From contig CP176050.1 in the NCBI GenBank assembly GCA_046199005.1, forward strand, positions 2,108,001-2,172,000: 64,000 nucleotides of DNA. The letters are read 5' to 3'. Of the stretch, positions 34,077 to 42,280 are shown one piece after another. Within the stretch, counting starts at the first letter, position 1; each line of letters starts with the position of its first letter. This stretch comes from Ascidiimonas sp046199005 (GTDB taxonomy: Bacteria > Bacteroidota > Bacteroidia > Flavobacteriales > Flavobacteriaceae). The translations under genes were made by a program, and so were the position numbers. Below the pieces are notes generated by a model. That model was not told the origin of the DNA. It made no database searches and saw only the letters and a program-made list of their open reading frames with translations.

Positions 34077-35903
34077 ATGAAAAGAAAGCTGTCTTTTTTC
34101 ATAGCAATAATATTTTACGGACTCTTGCAAGCGCAACAGTCCGTTTTGCCTGTTGATTGGCGTCAACACAACCTGGCAAAGTACAATGACAATGTTTTTA
34201 ATCCGGCATTGTCTTTTGTTCGTAATGAACAGATGAATTTGAGTCTGTGGGGTCGAATTCAATGGGTAGGTGTTGAAGATTCGCCAAGAACTTATTTTAT
34301 CAATTATAATGGTAGAGCAGGAGAGAAGACAGGTGCCGGCCTTGCTTTATTTCAGCATAACATCGGGCTGTTTACAGACTCGGGTCTTATGGCCAATTTT
34401 GCCAGAGGTATCCAGTTGTCAAGAGAGTCCTGGCTTACATTTGGTATCAATGTAATTGCATTTAGAAGAGGTCTGAATGAAGCTAACTTCATCACCCCTG
34501 AACCTGATCCGTCGATTTTAGAAGGTAAAGACGATTTTATTCTGGCATTAATGCCGGGAATCAATCTTACTTTAGATCGTTTTAATATCGGTATAAGCTC
34601 TGAAAATTTATTCGATTACAACCTCTCAAATTCAGGGCAGCAAACAGATTTTGGAGATAAGATATTTATGGGATATACCAGTTATGATTTCAATATTGGT
34701 AAAAACAGAGGTCCGTGGAAAAACGCGAAACTCAGAACGACCGTTTATGCTAAGAACATTCCCGATCAGGATCTGCAATACGGCCTCAATACGTTGATGG
34801 ACGTACCTGAATATGGCTGGATTCAGGCTGGATACAATAATTTTTACGGAATTTCAGGAGGAATAGGTGCAAAGGTATCTAAGGGAATCGCAGTTGGCTT
34901 CTTAATTGAGACAGGAACACAAAATACAAATCGGGCATTTGGCGCCACTTATGAAATTACCGCAGCTATTGAATTTGGTAAAACAAAAAATACGGATGAG
35001 CAAATTGCCTTCAAAGAAGGGTCGAAACCTGCTAAAAGGAGAAAAGTAACTCCTGAAGAAGAACAAGTAGTCGCTTCGAACTCTTTGGTCACCAAAGAAG
35101 GCGAAAAGAGTGAGACCGATTCCACTAAAGATGCAAACACCAATAAAGCCGGTGAGTTGGCAAACAACACAACTCCTGATGAGAAACAGGCTGTAGCGGA
35201 AGAGAATGTAATACCCAAACGAAAGCGACGCAGGGCAGTTGCCACTCAAGAAGTGAATCAAGAATCAAAGAATACAAACAGCAACACTCTTGTTGAAAAT
35301 AGTAAATTGAATTCGAATCAGGATACGCAGGTTCAACCCTCAAATCGTAGTTCGGTTGCAAACAATGATGTTAAGACCGATAATGTAAATAAGCAGAATA
35401 CAGATACTCGTAAATTGGTTACGTCTACAGTTGAAAATGAAGAATTGGTTGAAACCCCTACCGAAAATAAGCGTGCAGAAGATGAGGTCCTAAATAAAAA
35501 AGTAAAAGACACCTTGAATTTCAATAATATTCAAAAGATGGAGATTAAAGAACTGGAGTCTTATGCGATTGATAAAAACACAGATAGCAAGGTGTTAAAA
35601 CAACTTTTCAAGGTTGAAGAGGAAAATACACGCTATAAGGCTGTAGAGCGTATTGAGGGTGTGGAATATGGTTTTTATCTGGTGGTGAATGTATTTGCCC
35701 AGAAGAAATATTTCGATCTTTTTAAAAGACTGCTAACTGCTCAAAGCCTCGATCCAAAATCGTTTTATAATACCGATAATAATTACTACTACGTTTATCT
35801 CAAAAAATATGATAAACTTTCTGAGGCAGAGAGAGACAGACGCTCTTCTTATAATGGTCGCTATACCGGAGAAACCTGGATACTTTGGGTGCAAAAAAAT
35901 TAA
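34077..35903 (+). CDS. PorP/SprF-family outer membrane protein with long linker and C-terminal SPOR-like domain
   Basis: A 608-residue protein, about twice the normal PorP/SprF length. The signal peptide FFIAIIFYGLLQAQ is followed by a PorP/SprF beta-barrel (about residues 25-305; QHNLAKYNDNVFNPALSF opens it). A charged, low-complexity linker rich in K, E, T and N spans about 305-500. The end, from residue 527 (EGVEYGFYLVVNVF to GETWILWVQK), looks like a SPOR/sporulation-related repeat that could bind denuded peptidoglycan. It is 18 bp after the type B cargo gene. The likely role is to anchor or secrete that cargo. The SPOR call is from pattern only. Confidence 0.85.
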   Translation: MKRKLSFFIAIIFYGLLQAQQSVLPVDWRQHNLAKYNDNVFNPALSFVRNEQMNLSLWGRIQWVGVEDSPRTYFINYNGRAGEKTGAGLALFQHNIGLFTDSGLMANFARGIQLSRESWLTFGINVIAFRRGLNEANFITPEPDPSILEGKDDFILALMPGINLTLDRFNIGISSENLFDYNLSNSGQQTDFGDKIFMGYTSYDFNIGKNRGPWKNAKLRTTVYAKNIPDQDLQYGLNTLMDVPEYGWIQAGYNNFYGISGGIGAKVSKGIAVGFLIETGTQNTNRAFGATYEITAAIEFGKTKNTDEQIAFKEGSKPAKRRKVTPEEEQVVASNSLVTKEGEKSETDSTKDANTNKAGELANNTTPDEKQAVAEENVIPKRKRRRAVATQEVNQESKNTNSNTLVENSKLNSNQDTQVQPSNRSSVANNDVKTDNVNKQNTDTRKLVTSTVENEELVETPTENKRAEDEVLNKKVKDTLNFNNIQKMEIKELESYAIDKNTDSKVLKQLFKVEEENTRYKAVERIEGVEYGFYLVVNVFAQKKYFDLFKRLLTAQSLDPKSFYNTDNNYYYVYLKKYDKLSEAERDRRSSYNGRYTGETWILWVQKN

Positions 35904-35981
35904 GTGAAACGTATACTATTTTGTTGACGAAATTTCATAAGTATATTTTTTCAGCTCGTGGTTTTTTACTTATTTCGTGGT

Positions 35982-37310
35982 ATGACGAAGAAACTTTTGG
36001 TGCTAATAGTATGTTTGGGATGTTTTTTTATGAATGCTCAGGAGAGCAATACGCCTAGAGATATTCGACAGCACAATCTTGGTAACTTTAATACCAGTAT
36101 TTTGAATCCGGCTTTTTCATATGTTGGTAATGAAAATCCGAGTGCGCTTTTTTGGGGACGAACACAGTGGACAGATCTTGAAAATTCACCGGAAACTTAT
36201 TTTATAAATTATACGCAACGTATTAATGATTACTCGGCAGCTGGTCTGGGAGGTTTTCTGCATGATACTGGAATTTATGAAACAGGTGGTTTCATTGGCA
36301 ATTATGCTTATGCTTTTGATTTGGGCCGAGAATCTCAGATAACGCTGGGTCTTAATATAATCGGTTCTATTCGCAAACTACACAAGTTCTTTTTCACCAG
36401 AGAAGAATTTGAAGCCTTACCGGAAGAGCAACGTGAAAACTTCACCTTAGCCGCAATGCCTGGTATTGTGTTCACTACTGGGAATCTTACTCTAGGCGTC
36501 GTGTCTGAAAACCTGATCGATTATAATCTCACTTCCTCAGAATCAGGTGAGAACGGTACAATTTTTACCGGACATGCTGGTTACAGGTTCGATTTTGAAT
36601 CAAGTGGTGGAATATTGGAAGGTGGTAGTTTGAAAGCTTTTTCATATGTAAAAAGTATTCCGGATTTTGACACACAAGTAGGGGGTAGCCTATTACTGGA
36701 TATTTCGCACGGTTGGATGCAGGCAGGTTACAACAGTTTTTACGGTCCTTCAATAGGTCTTGGAGCCAAGCTAGGTGATCTTAGAATAGGAGGCGTGATT
36801 GAATTACCAGATGCAGATTCTGAAGAAAATTTAGGAACCACTTTTGAAGTTTTTCTAGCTTATAATTTTGGAGAACCCGGAGAACGAAGAAGAGGTTTTT
36901 CAGGTCCCATTAAAAAGAAGAAGCAGAAGAAAAAACAAGTGGTCGCAAAAGAAGAGGTTACGGTAACTGAGGAAGCATTGAGTGAGGCAGCGAAAACAAC
37001 AGATACAACCGTGGCAGAGATCAAAAGAATAAATGATCATTATTCATCTATAGAAAAAATGGAAGGAGTTGAACCCGGCTTCTATCTTATTGTAAATGTT
37101 TTTAGTAAACAAAATTATTTTGATGCTTTTATCAAAAAACTTAAAGAACAAGGACTCGAGCCCAAATACTTCGTAAATAAAGCTAACAACTATTATTACG
37201 TGCACCTCAAAAGGTACGATACTTTTGAAGCTGCGTTCGCTGCAAGAAGAAGTAAGTTTGACGGTAAATATAAGGGTGCTTCCTGGATTTTTAGGGTTGA
37301 AAATAATTGA
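35982..37310 (+). CDS. second PorP/SprF-family protein with C-terminal SPOR-like domain
   Basis: This 442-residue paralogue of the preceding gene aligns at the barrel start (RQHNLGNFNTSILNPAFSYV) and at the C-terminal domain (EGVEPGFYLIVNVFSKQNYF, residues 361-374, through WIFRVENN). Its linker is short and lysine-rich (PIKKKKQKKKQ). I chose ATG 35982 because it starts the signal peptide (LLVLIVCLGCFFMNAQ); the GTG at 35958 adds eight non-signal residues. The tandem pair points to duplication and divergence after the SPOR-like domain was acquired. Likely cotranscribed with the two genes upstream (78-bp gap). Confidence 0.84.
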   Translation: MTKKLLVLIVCLGCFFMNAQESNTPRDIRQHNLGNFNTSILNPAFSYVGNENPSALFWGRTQWTDLENSPETYFINYTQRINDYSAAGLGGFLHDTGIYETGGFIGNYAYAFDLGRESQITLGLNIIGSIRKLHKFFFTREEFEALPEEQRENFTLAAMPGIVFTTGNLTLGVVSENLIDYNLTSSESGENGTIFTGHAGYRFDFESSGGILEGGSLKAFSYVKSIPDFDTQVGGSLLLDISHGWMQAGYNSFYGPSIGLGAKLGDLRIGGVIELPDADSEENLGTTFEVFLAYNFGEPGERRRGFSGPIKKKKQKKKQVVAKEEVTVTEEALSEAAKTTDTTVAEIKRINDHYSSIEKMEGVEPGFYLIVNVFSKQNYFDAFIKKLKEQGLEPKYFVNKANNYYYVHLKRYDTFEAAFAARRSKFDGKYKGASWIFRVENN

Positions 37311-37356
37311 ATTAACTCATAAGATAAATTATCTTAAATATTTGAATTACAGTAAT

Positions 37357-37857
37357 TTAAAATCTTATAAAACCAGATATTCTTTCTTGAAAATCAACCG
37401 TTTCTATTGGGTTATGAACATTGGTAAATAAGTGAATCAGGTTCTCTTCATGTACTGATTTTTTTTGGCTTCGCATGTCAAAATGAATAAAAGTACACCA
37501 CGCAATTGCTTTAAGGGCTTCTTTGGTTGAATCTAGCATTCGCATTTCGACCTGTAGATCATGATCTGAAAATGCAATAAGTTGAGTGTCGATGAACACT
37601 TCTTCCATCAACAATGCTGGTTTTATATATCTGATGCGGTTCTCGGCTACTACCCAGCTTTTTCCTGTTTCTTTCGCATATTGATAAATAGGGAAATGGT
37701 AAGCTTTTTCTAGTTGATCTTCTCTGGCATTCATAAAATAATCCATATAACGGCCGTTATTCAAATGATTGAAAGGATCACAATCCTGAAAACGAATTCG
37801 ATGTTTGCTTCGTAATGTCTTAGGCAATGCTGCTGAAGAATCTATTTTAAAGTTCAT
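37357..37857 (-). CDS. acyl-CoA thioesterase, hotdog fold (third gene of TetR unit)
   Basis: A 166-residue 4HBT-type hotdog protein. The family motif is RFQDCDPFNHLNNGRYMDYF near residues 22-41, with the active-site aspartate in the FQDCDP turn. It presumably hydrolyses acyl-CoA thioesters. It lies 11 bp after another thioesterase and downstream of a TetR gene, all on the minus strand, which suggests a small regulated lipid-metabolism operon. The two thioesterases share only the fold and not obvious sequence, so they may differ in chain-length preference. Confidence 0.85.
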   Translation of the reverse strand: MNFKIDSSAALPKTLRSKHRIRFQDCDPFNHLNNGRYMDYFMNAREDQLEKAYHFPIYQYAKETGKSWVVAENRIRYIKPALLMEEVFIDTQLIAFSDHDLQVEMRMLDSTKEALKAIAWCTFIHFDMRSQKKSVHEENLIHLFTNVHNPIETVDFQERISGFIRF

Positions 37858-37868
37858 AAGTTGATATA

Positions 37869-38285
37869 TTAAATAGTTGGGATATTTTGCATTATCTGTT
37901 TAACCTGTTCTTCCGGAATAGTTAGTTTTCTTCGTTTTAAATCAAGAAAACCTCCTTCAACTTTCAAAATACAGGCAATAGATTGGTCTTCTTTACGAAT
38001 GTTATGTTGTATGCCCCAACGCTTGTAGTCTTCACTTAAATAATAGCGGAAACAATCTATAGTGACTTTATCATCTAAAAGAACTTCTCTTAGGTATTCG
38101 CTTGAGGTTTTCAGGATCACTGGGCCATATCCTGATTTAATAAACTGTGAAAACGGATAATTGTTGGCTTTGAAATAGGCAATTCTTGTATGATCTCCCA
38201 GGTCAAGGTATACAGAATTCCTTAAATGCATATAAGGATCAACATCAGCCCATTTCACTATATAAGTTGTTTTAAAAATTTCCAT
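37869..38285 (-). CDS. acyl-CoA thioesterase, hotdog fold (second gene of TetR unit)
   Basis: A 138-residue hotdog protein. The motif is VKWADVDPYMHLRNSVYLDL near the N-terminus, where the aspartate of VDPYMH is in the catalytic position of 4HBT enzymes. Its ATG is three bases downstream of a candidate TetR operator (38289-38302). It is followed 11 bp later by a second thioesterase. Cytoplasmic, substrate unknown. Confidence 0.85.
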   Translation of the reverse strand: MEIFKTTYIVKWADVDPYMHLRNSVYLDLGDHTRIAYFKANNYPFSQFIKSGYGPVILKTSSEYLREVLLDDKVTIDCFRYYLSEDYKRWGIQHNIRKEDQSIACILKVEGGFLDLKRRKLTIPEEQVKQIMQNIPTI

Positions 38286-38288
38286 AAA

Positions 38289-38302
38289 ATACTTATCGGT
38301 AT
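38289..38302. promoter_or_regulatory. candidate TetR operator upstream of the thioesterase genes
   Basis: ATACTTATCGGTAT: an imperfect palindrome with ATAC/GTAT arms, identical over all 14 bases to a second site at 38956-38969 upstream of the tetR gene. It ends three bases before the thioesterase ATG at 38285. The position is suitable for blocking transcription initiation or elongation. Confidence 0.55.
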
Positions 38303-38321
38303 ATTTAAAATTAAAAAAAAG

Positions 38322-38918
38322 CTATATTTTTAGTTGTGTTATGATCATTTTATCGATTACATCCATCATGTCTTTTAAATAACTAGGGTCGTCCATGATC
38401 GTAGCTGTAAATACTGCACCTTCAATCATTGCAAACAGTTGCCGACTGTACTTTTTAGCATCTATATAGGGCTTAATTTCACCTTTTACTTTGCCTTCTG
38501 TTATAATGTCCTCAATGTTCTTTTGTAATTTAAGGACGATCGATTGTACGCGTTCTTGCAGATACGGATTTTGCTTATTAGAATCAACTCCCACATTTAA
38601 GACCGGACAGCCTCCAAAATCCTTGGTGTAATCAGAATAGAAGCGATAAAAATTGGTAAGTACAAATAGTTTTTGAAGTGGGGAAGAAGTTGCTTCCAAT
38701 CTGTTGGCTATTTTAGAAACCAATTTTCTAACATTATGATTGAAAGCTTGGATCGCCAGATCTTCCTTATTTTTAAAATTGCCATAGATCGCTCCCTTGG
38801 TTAATCCGGTTGCTTCCGTTAAATCACTAAGACTGGTACCTTCATAGCCTTTTTGATTGAAGATCGGTGCTACGGTTTCAATAATGTATGCACTGGTTCT
38901 CTCTGCTTTGGTGGTCAT
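38322..38918 (-). CDS. TetR/AcrR-family transcriptional regulator
   Basis: A 198-residue TetR-type regulator. The helix-turn-helix is near residues 25-47 (GTSLSDLTEATGLTKGAIY), followed by NFKNKEDLAIQAFNH. The C-terminal ligand-binding half has TetR_C-like helices (FYRFYSDYTKDFGGCPVLN). I use ATG 38918 (MTTKAERTSAYIIE); upstream in frame is a hydrophobic tract without TetR character, and the -7 promoter element lies in it. The gene is followed by two thioesterases and flanked by two identical candidate operators, so autoregulation and control of the thioesterases are likely. Confidence 0.93.
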   Translation of the reverse strand: MTTKAERTSAYIIETVAPIFNQKGYEGTSLSDLTEATGLTKGAIYGNFKNKEDLAIQAFNHNVRKLVSKIANRLEATSSPLQKLFVLTNFYRFYSDYTKDFGGCPVLNVGVDSNKQNPYLQERVQSIVLKLQKNIEDIITEGKVKGEIKPYIDAKKYSRQLFAMIEGAVFTATIMDDPSYLKDMMDVIDKMIITQLKI

Positions 38919-38936
38919 TGCTATTGTATTGATTAT

Positions 38937-38944
38937 CAAATATA
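38937..38944 (-). promoter_or_regulatory. -7 promoter element of tetR
   Basis: TATATTTG on the minus strand, 19 bp from the tetR ATG. The candidate operator at 38956-38969 sits about 12 bp upstream of this element, over the expected -33 region. Confidence 0.55.
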
Positions 38945-38955
38945 ACAAATTTTTT

Positions 38956-38969
38956 ATACTTATCGGTAT
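38956..38969. promoter_or_regulatory. candidate TetR operator upstream of tetR
   Basis: ATACTTATCGGTAT, identical to the site at 38289-38302. It covers the -33 region of the tetR promoter, as expected for autorepression. Confidence 0.6.
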
Positions 38970-39034
38970 TAATTCAGCATTACTTTGATTCTGATGCCAT
39001 ACAATGAAGGATGCAGACGAAAAACAGACTACGA

Positions 39035-39074
39035 AAAATAAAAAAGAAGCCCTGAACAAGTTTTCAGAGCTTCT
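39035..39074 (-). terminator. terminator after clpB
   Basis: On the minus strand, AGAAGC-T-CTGAA pairs with TTCAG-G-GCTTCT across an AACTTG-containing loop, and a T-rich tract (TTTTTTATTTT) follows. It lies just past the clpB stop at 39097. Confidence 0.85.
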
Positions 39075-39096
39075 CTTTTTTAATTTGAATACGAGA

Positions 39097-41703
39097 TTAC
39101 GAATTCACCAGATCACTTTGATTTCTAAATACCAATTGATCATCAAAGGCATCCAAAAGAATAATACTATCTGTACTTACTTTACCACTAAGGATTTCCT
39201 TCGATAAAGCATTGAGAACTTCTTTTTGTATGACTCTTTTTACCGGACGTGCTCCGTACTGAGGATCAAAGCCTCTATTTGCCAAATAATCAATTGCCTC
39301 TTCAGTAGCATCCATGGTAATTTGCTGTTTTGCCACCGTCTTAATTACATTTTTAAGTTGCAATCTTACGATCTCCTTAATATCTTTTTCGTTCAACGGT
39401 GTAAACATAATGATATCGTCTATACGATTTAAAAACTCAGGTCTAACCGTTTTGCGTAATAATCCTAAAACTTCTACTCTCGCCGCCTCCGTAGCTGACG
39501 TGAGGTCTTCAAGTGCCTCGAATTTTTCCTGTATGATGCTGCTACCTATATTACTGGTCATGATAATGATTGTATTTTTAAAATCGGCAACACGCCCCTT
39601 ATTGTCTGTAAGACGACCTTCATCCAGTACTTGCAACAGAATATTGAATGTATCCGGATGCGCTTTTTCAATCTCGTCTAAAAGAACGACCGAGTATGGT
39701 TTTCTCCTCACGGCTTCTGTTAGCTGTCCACCTTCATCATATCCTACATATCCGGGAGGAGCCCCTACCAGTCTGCTTACTGCATGCCTTTCTTGATATT
39801 CACTCATATCGATACGTGTCATCGCATTTTCATCGTCAAAAAGATAGGCTGCCAGCGTTCGGGCCAATTCGGTTTTACCCACCCCGGTAGTACCTAAAAA
39901 GAGGAAGGAGCCGATGGGTCTTTTCTCATCCTGTAATCCGGCACGACTTCTTCTTATGGCATCTGAAACTGCTACGATCGCTTCCTCCTGTCCGATGACA
40001 CGTTGATGCAACTCATCTTCTAGTTTTAAAAGCTTCTCTCTTTCACTTTGCATCATTTTGGTCACAGGAATTCCAGTCCATTTTGCTACTACTTCAGCAA
40101 TATCTTCGTAAGTAACCTCTTCCTTGATCAAAGAATTACCATCGGTTTGCTGTTCCTGTAATTGCACTTGTAGTGTATCCAGCTTTTCCTGAGCCTCTTT
40201 GATCTTACCGTAGCGAATTTCTGCTACCTTTCCGTATTCACCTTCTCTTTCTGCCCGATCTGCTTCAATTTTAAAGTTTTCAATATTCTCTTTGGTATTC
40301 TGAATGGCATCTACCAATTCTTTTTCACTTTGCCATTTGGCAAAGACTTCCTTTCGCTGTTCTTTAAGGTTGGCAAGATCAATATTTAAAGATTTCAGCT
40401 TTTCCTGATCATCTTCGCGCTTGATGGCTTCTATTTCAATCTCTAATTGCATGATCTTCCGGTCTAGCACATCGAGTTCTTCTGGCTTAGAATTGATCTC
40501 CATACGCAATTTGGAAGCTGATTCATCCATCAGGTCAATAGCTTTATCCGGAAGAAATCGGTTCGTAATATAGCGTTGCGATAATTCTACGGCACCAATG
40601 ATCGCTTCATCTTTGATACGAACTTTATGATGGGTTTCGTATTTTTCTTTTATTCCACGAAGAATAGAGATCGCACTTTCTACATCGGGTTCGTCTACAG
40701 TTACTTTTTGAAAACGCCGTTCAAGTGCTTTGTCTTTTTCAAAATATTTTTGATACTCGTCTAAGGTGGTCGCACCGATCGCTCTCAATTCACCTCTCGC
40801 CAAAGCGGGTTTTAGAATGTTAGCAGCGTCCATTGCACCTTCACCACCGCCGGCACCTACAAGGGTGTGAATTTCATCTATAAAAAGGACGATGTTCCCG
40901 TCACTTGAGGTTACTTCTTTGATTACCGATTTTAATCTTTCTTCAAATTCTCCTTTATATTTAGCACCGGCTATCAAAGCACCCATATCCAGTGAATACA
41001 CCTGTTTATCCTTCAAATTTTCAGGTACATCGCCTTGTACGATACGATGCGCCAAACCTTCGGCGATAGCAGTTTTACCTACACCGGGTTCACCTACCAA
41101 CATGGGGTTGTTTTTGGTTCTTCTCGATAAGATCTGAAGAATTCTTCGAATTTCTTCGTCTCTGCCTATTACAGGGTCCAGCTTACCATCATTGGCCAGT
41201 TGATTCAAATTCTTCGCATACTTAGATAAGGCATTATAAGTTTCTTCCGCACTGGCAGAAGTAACCCTTTCTCCTTTTCGAAGTTCGTCTATCGCTGCCT
41301 GAAATCCTTTTTCGGTTGCACCTTGATCTTTTAAGATCTGAGCGATCTTGCTTTTAGATTTAAAAATGGCCAGAATAAGATGCTCGATAGAAACGAATTC
41401 ATCATTCATTTTTTTAGCAATGATAGAAGCTTCGTTAATAGCAGAAGCGGCATCGCGTGATAACATCATATCACCGCCACTTACTTTGGGAAAGCTTTGT
41501 AGTGTACTATCAAGTATCTGCTTTAATAGATTTACATTTACCTGAAGCTTTTTCAAGAGAAAGGGAAGTACGTTTTCATCTACTTCAAAGATTGCCTTGA
41601 ATAAATGCTCGTTTTCTATTTGTTGATGTCCGTATTCCTGCGCCAGTTGCTGAGCTCTTTGTACGGCCTCTTGTGTTTTTATTGTGAAATTATTTAGATT
41701 CAT
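39097..41703 (-). CDS. clpB: ATP-dependent disaggregase ClpB
   Basis: ClpB is the hexameric AAA+ chaperone that pulls polypeptides out of heat-induced aggregates with DnaK. The 868-residue protein has the Clp_N domain (FTIKTQEAVQRAQQLAQEYG), NBD1 with P-loop GEPGVGKTAI, the middle coiled coil (KSLNIDLANLKEQRKEVFAK and following), NBD2 with GTTGVGKTELA, and the C-terminal small domain (NRGFDPQYGARPVKRVIQ). Length is standard for ClpB rather than ClpA or ClpC. It is a monocistronic unit bounded by a promoter and a terminator. Confidence 0.97.
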   Translation of the reverse strand: MNLNNFTIKTQEAVQRAQQLAQEYGHQQIENEHLFKAIFEVDENVLPFLLKKLQVNVNLLKQILDSTLQSFPKVSGGDMMLSRDAASAINEASIIAKKMNDEFVSIEHLILAIFKSKSKIAQILKDQGATEKGFQAAIDELRKGERVTSASAEETYNALSKYAKNLNQLANDGKLDPVIGRDEEIRRILQILSRRTKNNPMLVGEPGVGKTAIAEGLAHRIVQGDVPENLKDKQVYSLDMGALIAGAKYKGEFEERLKSVIKEVTSSDGNIVLFIDEIHTLVGAGGGEGAMDAANILKPALARGELRAIGATTLDEYQKYFEKDKALERRFQKVTVDEPDVESAISILRGIKEKYETHHKVRIKDEAIIGAVELSQRYITNRFLPDKAIDLMDESASKLRMEINSKPEELDVLDRKIMQLEIEIEAIKREDDQEKLKSLNIDLANLKEQRKEVFAKWQSEKELVDAIQNTKENIENFKIEADRAEREGEYGKVAEIRYGKIKEAQEKLDTLQVQLQEQQTDGNSLIKEEVTYEDIAEVVAKWTGIPVTKMMQSEREKLLKLEDELHQRVIGQEEAIVAVSDAIRRSRAGLQDEKRPIGSFLFLGTTGVGKTELARTLAAYLFDDENAMTRIDMSEYQERHAVSRLVGAPPGYVGYDEGGQLTEAVRRKPYSVVLLDEIEKAHPDTFNILLQVLDEGRLTDNKGRVADFKNTIIIMTSNIGSSIIQEKFEALEDLTSATEAARVEVLGLLRKTVRPEFLNRIDDIIMFTPLNEKDIKEIVRLQLKNVIKTVAKQQITMDATEEAIDYLANRGFDPQYGARPVKRVIQKEVLNALSKEILSGKVSTDSIILLDAFDDQLVFRNQSDLVNS

Positions 41704-41775
41704 GTCTAGTGTTTTCTTTTATTCACCAATTCCTATTCCAATTATAACTACAAGACATTCTGTCGTTATTAAAGT

Positions 41776-41808
41776 CAAAATTAAAGACATTATGGCATTA
41801 AAACCAAA
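41776..41808 (-). promoter_or_regulatory. promoter of clpB
   Basis: On the minus strand: TTTG (41808-41805), 21 bp, TAATTTTG (41783-41776). The predicted start near 41770 leaves a leader of about 67 nt. That leader contains the short palindrome GACA-TTC-TGTC (41754-41764), a possible regulatory site. Confidence 0.6.
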
Positions 41809-41881
41809 GGGTAGATACCTTCTTTTTGCCAAATTACGCTCTTATGATTACCTTTAAGCGCTAATTGTAAGAAAAGGAAAA

Positions 41882-42277
41882 ATGGGATTATTTGACAAAC
41901 TACTTGGTGGAAAAAAGGATACTGATTCCGGAAGTGTTTCTAAGCCTGCCTGGGAAAGATTAGAGACGCTTGACGCTCTCGAAGAAGCACTTGCCCTTAG
42001 TAAAGAAAAAACAATTGTAATTTTTAAACATAGCACCCGCTGTGGAATCAGCAGAATGGCTCTTAATGGTTTTGAGCGGGAGTTTGATATCGAGAATGAA
42101 AATCTAAAATTGTATTTTTTAGATTTGATTCAGTTCAGGGAAATCTCAAATGAAATTGCCATCAAAACCGGCGTTTGGCACGAAAGTCCTCAATTACTAG
42201 TTATTAAAAACGGGAAAGCGGTGCATCACAGCTCACATGGTGCCATCTCTGCCGAAAAAATAAAAGACTATCTCTAA
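41882..42277 (+). CDS. ytxJ: bacillithiol-system redox-active protein YtxJ
   Basis: A 131-residue thioredoxin-fold protein of the YtxJ family, associated with organisms that make bacillithiol. The signature is IVIFKHSTRCGISRMALNGF near residues 44-63, with a single active cysteine where thioredoxins have CxxC, and later HESPQLLVIKNGKAV with the cis-proline. It probably reduces bacillithiol-mixed disulfides. The N-terminus carries an amphipathic GLFDKLLGGKK helix. No bsh genes are in the window. Confidence 0.9.
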   Translation: MGLFDKLLGGKKDTDSGSVSKPAWERLETLDALEEALALSKEKTIVIFKHSTRCGISRMALNGFEREFDIENENLKLYFLDLIQFREISNEIAIKTGVWHESPQLLVIKNGKAVHHSSHGAISAEKIKDYL

Positions 42278-42280
42278 TAA

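Noticed and set aside
34902..35361. long minus-strand frames antisense to the linker of the first PorP/SprF gene
   Set aside because: They are shadows caused by the low-complexity K/E/N codon use of the linker.
38919..39059. N-terminal extension of the TetR frame
   Set aside because: It contains the TetR promoter and operator and lacks family similarity; the ATG at 38918 starts the normal TetR N-terminus.
39314..39796. 160-residue plus-strand frame antisense to clpB
   Set aside because: Shadow of the conserved clpB NBD2; no promoter.
41792..41857. 21-codon ORF upstream of ytxJ
   Set aside because: It overlaps the clpB promoter on the other strand and has no supporting evidence.
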